Source: Streptomyces panaciradicis
Lineage (GTDB): Bacteria; Actinomycetota; Actinomycetes; Streptomycetales; Streptomycetaceae
Direction: 5' to 3'
Assembly: GCF_023516615.1 (NCBI RefSeq)
Contig: NZ_JAMGBF010000019.1
Coordinates: 1 to 64,000, forward strand
Length of the DNA: 64,000 bases
Within the stretch, counting starts at the first letter, position 1; every line of letters begins with the position of its first letter. A model generated the notes under the pieces. It was not told the origin of the DNA, did not search any database, and worked only from the letters and a program-made list of their open reading frames with translations. A program made the position numbers and the translations under genes. This document shows positions 16,253 through 24,496 of the stretch, piece after piece.

Positions 16253-16362
16253 GTGCGGTCCGGTCCCGGACCTGATCCGGGACCGGACCGCACCGTCCGG
16301 TGCACCGCCGCCACGAGCCGTACCAGCGGTACGGCTTCGCAGAACCGCACAGGGTGCGGTTC
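16253..16362 (+). promoter_or_regulatory. three consecutive hairpins between pstS and pstC
   Basis: Hairpin 1: a perfect 18 bp stem (16253-16270 with 16276-16293, 5 nt loop). Hairpin 2: GCCGTACC-AGC-GGTACGGC (16317-16335). Hairpin 3: GAACCGCAC-AGG-GTGCGGTTC (16342-16362). The arms of hairpins 1 and 3 are cross-complementary: GGACCGCAC (16285-16293) can pair with GTGCGGTTC (16354-16362), so alternative folds exist. Likely partial terminator and mRNA stabiliser that sets the PstS to permease ratio. Confidence 0.8.
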
Positions 16363-16380
16363 CGCAGACCGGAGAACCCG

Positions 16381-17388
16381 ATGGACACATCAACACAGAT
16401 AACCGACGCCCCACCCCCCGTCCCGCAGCCGAACCTGGCCGAGCTCAAGCGCAACGCCCGCGGCGCGACCCGACCCGGAGACCGGATCTTCCTCGGTCTG
16501 TCCCGTGGGTCGGGCATCTTCCTGTTGGTGATCATGGCCGCGATCGCGGTCTTCCTCACCTACCGCGCGTCCCTCGCGCTCAGCAAGAACCACGGCAACT
16601 TCCTCACCACCTTCGAGTGGAACACCAACGTCACGCCGCCCAGCTTCGGCATCGCGGTGCTGGCCTTCGGCACGGTGGTCTCCTCGATCATCGCCATGGT
16701 CCTCGCGGTCCCGGTCGCGGTGGCCATCGCCCTGTTCCTCACCCACTACGCCCCCCGCCGGCTCGCCGGTCCCATCGCGTACGTGGTCGACCTGCTCGCC
16801 GCCGTGCCGTCCATCGTCTACGGCCTGTGGGGCGCGCTGATCCTCGTACCGCACATGACCGGCCTCTTCGGCTGGCTCAACGACTTCTTCGGCTGGACCG
16901 GGATCTTCTCCTGGGACCAGGGCGCCCCGCGCTCGCTGCTCACCGTGGGCATCCTGCTGGCGATCATGATCCTGCCGATCATCACCAACGTCAGCCGCGA
17001 GGTCTTCCGCCAGGTCCCGCAGATGCACGAGGAGGCGGCCCTGGCCCTCGGCGCCACGCGCTGGGAGGTCATCCGCATGTCGGTGCTGCCCTTCGGCCGC
17101 TCCGGCGTGATCTCCGCCTCGATGCTCGGCCTCGGCCGCGCGCTCGGCGAGACGATGGCCGTGGCCACCGTCCTGTCCCCGGACTTCCTGATCCACGGCA
17201 GCCTGCTCAACCCGGGCGGCGGCACCTTCGCGCAGAACATCGCCAGCAAGTTCAGCGAGGCCACCGAGTTCGGCCGGGACGCCCTGATCGCCTCGGGTCT
17301 GGTCCTGTTCGTCATCACCCTGGTGGTCAACGGCGCGGCCCGCATGATCATCGCCCGCCGCAAGGAGTACTCGGGGGCCAACGCATGA
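16381..17388 (+). CDS. pstC: phosphate ABC transporter permease
   Basis: 335 aa, six predicted membrane helices starting near residue 43. The EAA loop that contacts PstB is visible (EEAALALGATRWEVIRMSVLPFGRSG). Forms the transmembrane channel with PstA. ATG at 16381 chosen: GGAG lies 6-7 nt upstream; the earlier in-frame ATG at 16300 would start inside the hairpin tract. Stop codon overlaps pstA (ATGA). Confidence 0.95.
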   Translation: MDTSTQITDAPPPVPQPNLAELKRNARGATRPGDRIFLGLSRGSGIFLLVIMAAIAVFLTYRASLALSKNHGNFLTTFEWNTNVTPPSFGIAVLAFGTVVSSIIAMVLAVPVAVAIALFLTHYAPRRLAGPIAYVVDLLAAVPSIVYGLWGALILVPHMTGLFGWLNDFFGWTGIFSWDQGAPRSLLTVGILLAIMILPIITNVSREVFRQVPQMHEEAALALGATRWEVIRMSVLPFGRSGVISASMLGLGRALGETMAVATVLSPDFLIHGSLLNPGGGTFAQNIASKFSEATEFGRDALIASGLVLFVITLVVNGAARMIIARRKEYSGANA

Positions 17389-18437
17389 GCAACGCCGTCA
17401 TCGCCGAGAAGCGCCCCAGCACCCTGCGCGGCGCCAGTCTGCCGAAGTGGTCGCCGTGGGCGATCGCCGCCGGCTCCGTGGCCGTGGCCGTCGCCGTCGG
17501 AGCGGGCACCGGGCTCACCAAGGTCCAGTGGGGCCTGATCTCCGGTCTGCTCTTCCTCGCCGCCACCTACGGCATCGCCGCCAAGGTCGAGGGCCGCCGG
17601 CAGGCCAAGGACCGCATCGCGACCGGCCTGGTCTGGGTGGCCTTCCTGGTCGCCCTCGTGCCGCTGATCTCCCTGGTCTGGGTGACGGTCGTCCGCGGTA
17701 TCAAGGTCCTCGACGTCTACTTCCTGACCCACTCGATGGGCCTCGTCGCCGACTCCCAGCCGGGCGGCGGCATCTACCACGCCATCATCGGCAGCCTGGA
17801 GCAGGTCGGCCTCGCCACCCTGATCGCGGCGCCGATCGGCGTGCTGACCGCCATCTACCTGGTGGAGTACGGCCGCGGCCGGCTCGCCCAGGCGGTCACC
17901 TTCTTCGTCGACGTCATGACGGGTGTCCCGTCGATCGTCGCGGGTCTGTTCATCCTGTCGCTGATGCTGATCTTCGACATGCAGCCGTTCGGCTTCGCCG
18001 GTTCGATGGCCCTGGCCATCCTGATGATGCCGGTGGTCGTGCGCTCCACGGAGGAGATGCTCAAGCTCGTCCCGAACGAGCTGCGCGAGGCGTCGCTGGC
18101 CCTGGGCGTGCCGAAGTGGCGGACCATCCTGAAGGTGGTCCTGCCGACGTCCATCGGCGGCATCACGACCGGCATCATGCTGGCCGTCGCGCGTATCGCG
18201 GGCGAGACTGCGCCCGTGCTGCTGTTGGTGTTCGGAAACCGGTTCATCAACAACAACCCCTTCGAGGGGCCCCAGCAGTCGCTGCCGCTGTACGTGTACC
18301 AGCAGTACGCCGCCGGCAACGAATACGCGTACGACCGGGCGTGGGCGGCCTCGCTCGCCCTGATCGCCTTCGTGATGATCCTCAACCTGGTGGCCCGCGC
18401 GATCGCGCGCTGGAAGGCCCCGAAGACCGGTCGCTGA
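17385..18437 (+). CDS. pstA: phosphate ABC transporter permease
   Basis: 350 aa. Two extra N-terminal helices (about residues 25-65) precede the usual six-helix permease core; EAA loop REASLALGVPKWRTILKVVLP. Partner of PstC. Start codon overlaps the pstC stop (ATGA), indicating translational coupling. Ends 39 bp before pstB. Confidence 0.95.
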   Translation: MSNAVIAEKRPSTLRGASLPKWSPWAIAAGSVAVAVAVGAGTGLTKVQWGLISGLLFLAATYGIAAKVEGRRQAKDRIATGLVWVAFLVALVPLISLVWVTVVRGIKVLDVYFLTHSMGLVADSQPGGGIYHAIIGSLEQVGLATLIAAPIGVLTAIYLVEYGRGRLAQAVTFFVDVMTGVPSIVAGLFILSLMLIFDMQPFGFAGSMALAILMMPVVVRSTEEMLKLVPNELREASLALGVPKWRTILKVVLPTSIGGITTGIMLAVARIAGETAPVLLLVFGNRFINNNPFEGPQQSLPLYVYQQYAAGNEYAYDRAWAASLALIAFVMILNLVARAIARWKAPKTGR

Positions 18438-18476
18438 CCGCGGCCCCCTCAGCGACTGACTGGAAGTGACGTACAC

Positions 18477-19253
<777 letters not shown>

Positions 19254-19264
19254 TCCCCCAGACC

Positions 19265-19337
19265 CCTCGCGGTGCTGCATGGCGGTGCCACCGCGAGGAC
19301 GATGAAGGGCCCGCCCCCGGCTCCCGGGGGCGGGCCC
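19265..19337. terminator. bidirectional terminator between pstB and pit
   Basis: Two stems: CCTCGCGGTG (19265-19274) with CACCGCGAGG (19289-19298), enclosing a small TGGC/GCCA hairpin; and a perfect 14 bp stem (19307-19320 with 19324-19337, 3 nt loop). They lie between two convergent operons. Confidence 0.8.
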
Positions 19338-19359
19338 GTCGTCGTGCGGGAGGCGTTGT

Positions 19360-20358
19360 CTACAGCAACGCCAGGTCCACCAGCTCGAAGGCGCCCGCGG
19401 CCACCAGGGCCGCCGCCGGCATGGTGATGAACCAGCCCAGGACGATGTTCTTGGCGACGCCCCAGCGGACGGCCTTCACGCGCTTGGTCGCGCCCACGCC
19501 CATGATCGCGGAGGTGATCACGTGGGTGGTGGAGATGGGGGCCTTGAAGAGGTAGGCCGTGGTGAACATGATCGAGGCGCCCGTGGTCTCCGCGGCGAAG
19601 CCCTGCGGGGGATCCAGCTCGATGATCTTGCGGCCGAGGGTGCGCATGATGCGCCAGCCGCCCGCGTAGGTGCCCAGCGACAGCATCAGCGCGCAGACGA
19701 TCTTCACCCAGACCGGAATCGGGTCGCTGAAGTTCATGTGGCCGGAAATCACCAGTGCCATCACGACCACGCCCATCGTCTTCTGGGCGTCCTGCAGGCC
19801 GTGACCGAGGGCCATGCCGGCCGCGGAGACGGTCTGCGCTATGCGGAAGTGACGCTTCGTCTTGTGCGGGTTGGCCCGGCGGAAGATCCACAGGATGGCC
19901 AGCATCACCAGGTAGCCGACGATCAGGCCGACGATCGGCGACAGGAACATCGGGATGACGACCTTGTCGAGGACGCCGTTCCAGTGCACGGTCGTGCTGC
20001 CGGCCAGCGCGGCGCCCACCAGGCCGCCGAACAGGGCGTGGGAGGAGGACGACGGCAGACCGTAGTACCAGGTGATCAGGTTCCAGACGATCGCGCCCAC
20101 GAGGCCGGAGAAGAGGATGGCCATCCCCGTCGAGCCCTCCGGGGTGGCGATCAGGCCCTCGCTGACGGTCTTGGCCACGCCGGAGCCCAGGAAGGCGCCC
20201 GCCATGTTCATCACCGCGGCCATGGCCAGTGCCGCCCGCGGGGTCAGCGCCCGGGTCGAGACCGACGTCGCGATCGCGTTCGCGGAGTCGTGGAAGCCGT
20301 TGGTGTACGTGAAGAAGAGCGCGACCGCGATGGTCACGACCAGAGCGACGGTGTCCAT
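19360..20358 (-). CDS. pitH: low-affinity inorganic phosphate transporter (Pit family)
   Basis: 332 aa, about ten membrane helices in two inverted halves. The PHO-4/Pit signature is visible near the N-terminus (NGFHDSANAIATSV) and repeated in the second half (MALGHGLQDAQKTMG). Imports phosphate, probably as a metal-phosphate with protons. ATG start 7 bp after the upstream DUF47 gene, so the two form an operon. Faces the high-affinity pst operon across a shared terminator, putting both uptake modes side by side. Confidence 0.93.
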   Translation of the reverse strand: MDTVALVVTIAVALFFTYTNGFHDSANAIATSVSTRALTPRAALAMAAVMNMAGAFLGSGVAKTVSEGLIATPEGSTGMAILFSGLVGAIVWNLITWYYGLPSSSSHALFGGLVGAALAGSTTVHWNGVLDKVVIPMFLSPIVGLIVGYLVMLAILWIFRRANPHKTKRHFRIAQTVSAAGMALGHGLQDAQKTMGVVVMALVISGHMNFSDPIPVWVKIVCALMLSLGTYAGGWRIMRTLGRKIIELDPPQGFAAETTGASIMFTTAYLFKAPISTTHVITSAIMGVGATKRVKAVRWGVAKNIVLGWFITMPAAALVAAGAFELVDLALL

Positions 20359-20365
20359 GAAGGGC

Positions 20366-20986
20366 TCAGGACTCCTTGACGGCGATGGTCTCCACCGTGT
20401 TCGCCACGTGCTCGAACGCGTCCGCCGCCTCCTCCAGCACGTCCACGATCTGCTTGAGCTTCAGCACCTCGATCGCGTCGTACTTGCCGTTGAAGAGGTG
20501 CGCGAGCAGCTTGCGGTGGATCTGGTCCGCCTGGTTCTCGAGACGGTTGACCTCGATCCAGTACTCGGTGAGGTTGTCCATCGTGCGCAGGTTGGGCATG
20601 GCCTCGGCGGTGAGCTCCGCCGCCCGTGCCAGCACCTCGATCTGCTGCTCGACGCCCTTGGGCAGCTCCTCCACGTTGTAGAGGACGACCAGGTCGACGG
20701 CCTCCTCCATGAAGTCCATGATGTCGTCCAGGGAGCCGGCGAGGGTGTAGATGTCCTCGCGGTCGAACGGCGTGATGAAGGAGGAGTTCAGCTGGTGGAA
20801 GATCGCGTGCGTGGCGTCGTCACCTGCGTGTTCCGCGGCCCGCATACGCTCTGCGATCTCGGCCCGGGCGGAGGTGTCCGCCCCGAGCAGTTCCATCAGG
20901 AGCTTCGAGCCCGTGACGATGTTGTCCGCGGAGGCGGCGAACATGTCGTAGAAGCTCGTCTCCCTGGGGGTCAGACGAAAGCGCAC
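20366..20986 (-). CDS. DUF47 (PhoU-like) Pit accessory protein
   Basis: 206 aa all-helical protein of the DUF47/TIGR00153 family. Repeated acidic helices (EHAGDDATHAI, DIYTLAGSLDDIMDFMEE, IEVNRLENQADQ) resemble PhoU metal-binding bundles. It is always adjacent to pit genes and is thought to regulate the transporter. GTG start with GAGGA 7 nt upstream. First gene of the pit operon. Confidence 0.9.
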   Translation of the reverse strand: MRFRLTPRETSFYDMFAASADNIVTGSKLLMELLGADTSARAEIAERMRAAEHAGDDATHAIFHQLNSSFITPFDREDIYTLAGSLDDIMDFMEEAVDLVVLYNVEELPKGVEQQIEVLARAAELTAEAMPNLRTMDNLTEYWIEVNRLENQADQIHRKLLAHLFNGKYDAIEVLKLKQIVDVLEEAADAFEHVANTVETIAVKES

Positions 20987-21022
20987 AAGGGGTCCTCGGG
21001 GTGCATCGGTTTTCGGTCAGGC

Positions 21023-21039
21023 TGATGCTAAGTGCATCA
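21023..21039 (-). promoter_or_regulatory. inverted repeat upstream of the pit operon
   Basis: TGATGC-TAAGT-GCATCA, a 6 bp inverted repeat 37 bp upstream of the DUF47 start. Could be an operator; no PHO box was recognised here. Confidence 0.3.
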
Positions 21040-21166
21040 TCCGGCCACGGCTAATGGGCCGTCCCCCAGTGTCGCCCATCGGGCAGAGTGGTCGGCACGG
21101 GGGCCAGGGACGGCCCGTTCCACGGCATTGGCCAAGGGCCCTATACCCAGCAAAGTTCGGTACCAT

Positions 21167-21183
21167 ATACCCACCAGGGGTAT
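21167..21183 (+). promoter_or_regulatory. CsoR operator
   Basis: ATACCC-ACCAG-GGGTAT is a symmetric 17 bp copper-repressor site of the known CsoR type, 28 bp upstream of csoR. A half-site TATACCC occurs at 21142-21148. Implies copper-relieved autorepression. Confidence 0.85.
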
Positions 21184-21211
21184 CTGTCCGCATGTCTTGC
21201 AGGAGGACGCG

Positions 21212-21559
21212 ATGACGACCACCGAGTCCGGCGCGACGGCGCCCTCCGAGAACGGCACGCAGAGCACGCAGCACGCCACGCACGGCTACCACAAGCAGAA
21301 GGACGAGCACCTCAAGCGCCTGCGCCGGATCGAGGGCCAGATCCGCGGCCTGCAGCGCATGGTCGACGAGGACGTCTACTGCATCGACATACTCACGCAG
21401 GTGTCCGCCTCCACCAAGGCGCTGCAGTCCTTCGCGCTGCAGCTGCTGGAGGAGCACCTGCGGCACTGCGTCGCCGACGCGGCCCTGAGGGGCGGCGACG
21501 AGATCGACGCGAAGGTCGACGAGGCGACGAAGGCCATCGCCCGGATGCTGCGCACGTGA
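21212..21559 (+). CDS. csoR: copper-sensing repressor CsoR
   Basis: 115 aa, DUF156/CsoR-RcnR fold. Cu(I) ligands Cys57, His82 and Cys86 are present (VYC and EEHLRHC), with RRIEGQIRGLQRM as the DNA-contacting helix. It represses copper efflux genes and itself in the absence of copper. ATG at 21212 chosen: AGGAGG 5 nt upstream and the operator just before it. No copper ATPase gene is next to it, so its main targets lie elsewhere. Confidence 0.93.
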   Translation: MTTTESGATAPSENGTQSTQHATHGYHKQKDEHLKRLRRIEGQIRGLQRMVDEDVYCIDILTQVSASTKALQSFALQLLEEHLRHCVADAALRGGDEIDAKVDEATKAIARMLRT

Positions 21560-21584
21560 CGCACCCCACGCCGGCAGCCCCGGC

Positions 21585-21758
21585 TCAGCCGCCGGAGGCG
21601 TCCCGCTCCTCGGCGACTTTCAGCACCTCGTCGATGCTCTCCAGGCTGAGCCGCTCCTCCGCGGCCGAGGCCGCGATGATCAGCTCTCCGCACAGCTCGA
21701 TCTCGGCGAGGGCCACGTGGTCCTGAACTGCCGTACCGCCGACCGGAGCCACGTGCAT
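21585..21758 (-). CDS. conserved small acidic protein (unknown function)
   Basis: 57 aa (MHVAPVGGTAVQDHVALAE...), too small for usual gene calling but with good codon bias and Glu/Leu/Ala-rich helical content (LSLESIDEVLKVAEERD). I recognise it as a short protein commonly seen in Streptomyces, function unknown. A GTG at 21752 is an alternative start and has the better-spaced GAGG site. Convergent with csoR, 25 bp away. Confidence 0.6.
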   Translation of the reverse strand: MHVAPVGGTAVQDHVALAEIELCGELIIAASAAEERLSLESIDEVLKVAEERDASGG

Positions 21759-21881
21759 CACCTCATCTCTGCCGTTACCGACTTCCTAGAGTAGGGAGCG
21801 GCCTACACACCGCGCATGGCACGGACGGGCTAGTTCTTGACGCCCGTCACTCATCCTCAGGGCGGGTGCCGGACACCGGGT

Positions 21882-22715
21882 CTAGTGCTCGGCGATCCGC
21901 CCCGCGTAGATGTCCTTCGACGCCGGCAGGCGTACGTCGGCGGCGACCCCGAAATCGTAGAGGAGCGTCGTCGAGGCGACCGCGACGGTGCCCGTGTCCG
22001 CGCCGCCCACGAAGCCGAACCGGTGCTGGATCTTGCGGATGCGGCCCTGGTCGTCGAGGTAGACGTCGAACGGCACCTCCGCGCTGGCGAACCCTTTCGC
22101 CGCCGCTGCCAGGGACTCCCGTACGCCCGGCGGCGCGCCCTTCGCGGCGAACCTGAGGTCGGCCGTGCCGCGGTAGTGGCGCACCTCGGTGCCCGCCAGC
22201 TCGGTGTGGCCCAGGTAGACCGCCGTGCGCGTGCCGCGCAGCAACGCGGCCGCGGTGAACGGGTCGGTGGCGCCGCCGGTGACCAGATTGCCGTCGGACA
22301 GGCCGGCCGTGTCGACCCGCACCCACTTGTCGGCGGGGACGCCGGCGCCGCGGTTCTTCATGAACAGGGCGCCGGGAGCGAGGAGTTCGATGATGGGGCG
22401 GTGCTCGTTGGTGCCGGCCGGGTCCTGCGGCAGGGTCACCTTCAGGCGGCCCAGCCGTCTGCCGTAGTCGTACACGCCCTGGCCGCGGATGGTGACGCGG
22501 GTGCCGCCGGTGGCCATCTCCATCGACGTCGTGGCCTTGGAGGTGCCCGCCTCCTCCAGGGTCCGGCCGGCCTCCCGCAGCAGGGGGACCGGGTCAAAGG
22601 AGCGGGCATCGTCGGCGGCCGCCCCGCCGGAGCAGCCGGAGGCGCAGAGACAGCCGAGGCAGACCGCGACCCCCGCGGCAACTGCCCCGCGCCATCCGCG
22701 TCGTTGCTGGGTCAT
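21882..22715 (-). CDS. LppX/LprG-like lipoprotein
   Basis: 277 aa. Cys-rich N-terminal hydrophobic segment ending in an ASGC lipobox (about residue 28), then a beta-rich domain of the LppX_LprAFG/LolA type (TTSMEMATGG, GVYDYGRRLGRLKV, RYRGTADLRF-like). Family members bind lipids or shuttle lipoproteins across the periplasm-like space. ATG at 22715 chosen with GGGGGGCAGG upstream; a TTG at 22733 is less likely. Monocistronic. Confidence 0.8.
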   Translation of the reverse strand: MTQQRRGWRGAVAAGVAVCLGCLCASGCSGGAAADDARSFDPVPLLREAGRTLEEAGTSKATTSMEMATGGTRVTIRGQGVYDYGRRLGRLKVTLPQDPAGTNEHRPIIELLAPGALFMKNRGAGVPADKWVRVDTAGLSDGNLVTGGATDPFTAAALLRGTRTAVYLGHTELAGTEVRHYRGTADLRFAAKGAPPGVRESLAAAAKGFASAEVPFDVYLDDQGRIRKIQHRFGFVGGADTGTVAVASTTLLYDFGVAADVRLPASKDIYAGRIAEH

Positions 22716-22839
22716 CGACTGCCTGCCCCCCAAGCGGGTACGTCCGTCACGCTTGTCCTGTCGCTGCGTTCAACGACGGGTGGGGAGGAGCCGTCACGCT
22801 CGTACGAACCCTTTACCGGGCGCGGGTAACGTTGTCGGC

Positions 22840-22986
22840 GTGGCGCAGGAGGAACACCGGACGACGACCGTCGAGCAGGGCCGATTCTGTTTCGCCCGGT
22901 GCGTGTGCGGATGGCGCGGGCCCGCCCGCAGAGCACGCAGCCAGGCCCGTGCGGATGCCGAGGGGCACCTGAGTCCTCAGGCGTGA
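22840..22986 (+). CDS. small Cys/Arg-rich protein (CxCGWxG motif), probably leaderless
   Basis: 48 aa with FARCVCGWRGPARRARSQ, a compact CxCGW-G-x3-R pattern followed by Ala/Asp/His. I recall similar short CxCGWxGxxR proteins in many actinobacteria; they may bind zinc. There is no ribosome-binding site, but a -10 hexamer TAACGT ends 8 nt before the GTG, so transcription probably starts at the start codon. The 3' end overlaps the convergent NUDIX gene by 10 bp. Confidence 0.6.
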   Translation: MAQEEHRTTTVEQGRFCFARCVCGWRGPARRARSQARADAEGHLSPQA

Positions 22987-23408
22987 CGCAGGGTCGTCAG
23001 CAGTTCGTCGACGAGGCCGCGGTCGCGGTGCTGGGTCAGCCGGCTGCGGGCGGCCGCGGGGGAGAGCCACAGGATGCGGTCGACCTCGTCGGTGGGAGTG
23101 AAACCGCCCGAGGCCGCCTCGGCCGCCCAGTAGCGCACCTGCTTGGGCCGGTTCTGGGCGAAGTAGCGGACGGTCGACAGCTCGGCGCCCGGCTGCGCCG
23201 TGTAGCCCGTCTCCTCGGCCACCTCGCGCAGAGCGCCCGCGAGATGGTCCTCGCCCCGCTTGAGCTTGCCCTTGGGGTGGGACCAGTCGTCGTACTTCGG
23301 CCGGTGCACCAGGCACACCTCGAGGTCGCCGTCGACCGGGGAGCGGCGCCACAGGACGCAGCCGGCCGCATGGACGAGGAAGCCGTCGTTCTCGGGGACA
23401 GCCGTCAC
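22977..23408 (-). CDS. NUDIX hydrolase (MutT-like)
   Basis: 143 aa. The full Nudix box is at residues about 47-69 (G-x5-E-x7-REVAEETG). The early segment HRPKYDDWSHPKGKLKRGE is typical of MutT1-type or diadenosine-polyphosphate hydrolases. GTG start overlaps the CHAD gene stop (GTGA) with AGGTGG upstream. Third gene of the leftward ppk-CHAD-NUDIX operon, which suggests a role in polyphosphate or polyphosphorylated nucleotide turnover. Confidence 0.9.
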   Translation of the reverse strand: MTAVPENDGFLVHAAGCVLWRRSPVDGDLEVCLVHRPKYDDWSHPKGKLKRGEDHLAGALREVAEETGYTAQPGAELSTVRYFAQNRPKQVRYWAAEAASGGFTPTDEVDRILWLSPAAARSRLTQHRDRGLVDELLTTLRHA

Positions 23409-24496
23409 GTGCTCACCACCTGTTTCTGCCAGCACTGCTGGAAGGCGAACCGGGCCGCCTCGACCTCGTGGCGCTGGTCGGCGTGGAGCACGCCGAGGGC
23501 GTACGCGGTGGCCGGGGCGATGCGGGGGGTACGGGCCGCCGACGCCGCCGCTGCCGCCGCCTCGGACGCGTCGCGGTGGCGGTGCAGGGCCTGGCCGGCG
23601 GTGAGGAGGCGGACGTCGAGGGAGGCCTTGTCGCCGTAGAGGGCCTCGCGGGCGTAGCGGTGCAGGCGCAGCAGCAGGCGGACCTGGTGCCAGGGGGCGT
23701 CCTGGGGGTGGGGCGAGGGGTCGGGGGACAGGCCGTGGATGAGGGCCGCCGCGTTGTAGGGGTGGCCGGCGGTGACGAGCGGCAGGGCGGCGACGGCGTC
23801 GGTGAGGCGTTCCTCGGCGGCGATCGCCAGGGGGCGCAGGTCCGTGCCGGGGGCGGTGGCGGTGAGGGGGACCTCGCTGGCCAGGACGGCGATCGTGTCC
23901 GCGACGGCGTGGAAGCGGGAGGAGCCCAGCGCCTGCAGGGCGCTGCTGTGGGCGCGGGTCCTGGCGAGGGTGAGCTGGCGTTCGAGCAGGGCGCCCGCCT
24001 TGGCCGCGCCGACCGTCAGGTTGCCGCGGTCCGGCGTGGGGGACGGGGGGCCCGCGGCCGCGTGCGCCGCCTGCAACTGGACGGTGTCGGGGGCCCGGCC
24101 GACCGTCGCCACGCCGGACTGGGCGGGGAAGACGGCCGCCCCCGACAGCCGCTGCAGGGCCAGCAACAGCCGTTCCAGGCGGGCCGCGTAGGCGTGCTCC
24201 ATCGACAACGTGCCGGACAGCCAGGCCAGTTCGGGACGCAGCCCCTCCGACCAGTCGGCGTCCAGCAGCGGCCGGTAGGTGTGCAGGCTGGCGCTGATGC
24301 GGCGCACCGAGCGGCGCAGTGCGCGCGTCGCCTCGACGGACCCCTCCGCGGTGCCCGGCGCCGTCCCGGTCTCCCGGTGCTGGCGCAACGCGCGGAGGAA
24401 CTCCGTGGCCTGGGCCCGCAGGTAGCCCGCGAGGGCGTCACCTGTGGGGGCGGGCCCGGCCGTGGGGTCCGTCGGGTCAAGGTGTTGCTGTGCCAC
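23405..24496 (-). CDS. CHAD-domain protein (polyphosphate-binding)
   Basis: 363 aa. Helical bundle with conserved Arg/His/Lys typical of [60 protein letters not shown] domains bind inorganic polyphosphate on a basic surface, and its position directly after ppk fits. GTG start lies 20 bp inside the ppk reading frame with GGAGG 7-8 nt upstream, so translation is coupled. Confidence 0.9.
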   Translation of the reverse strand: MAQQHLDPTDPTAGPAPTGDALAGYLRAQATEFLRALRQHRETGTAPGTAEGSVEATRALRRSVRRISASLHTYRPLLDADWSEGLRPELAWLSGTLSMEHAYAARLERLLLALQRLSGAAVFPAQSGVATVGRAPDTVQLQAAHAAAGPPSPTPDRGNLTVGAAKAGALLERQLTLARTRAHSSALQALGSSRFHAVADTIAVLASEVPLTATAPGTDLRPLAIAAEERLTDAVAALPLVTAGHPYNAAALIHGLSPDPSPHPQDAPWHQVRLLLRLHRYAREALYGDKASLDVRLLTAGQALHRHRDASEAAAAAASAARTPRIAPATAYALGVLHADQRHEVEAARFAFQQCWQKQVVST

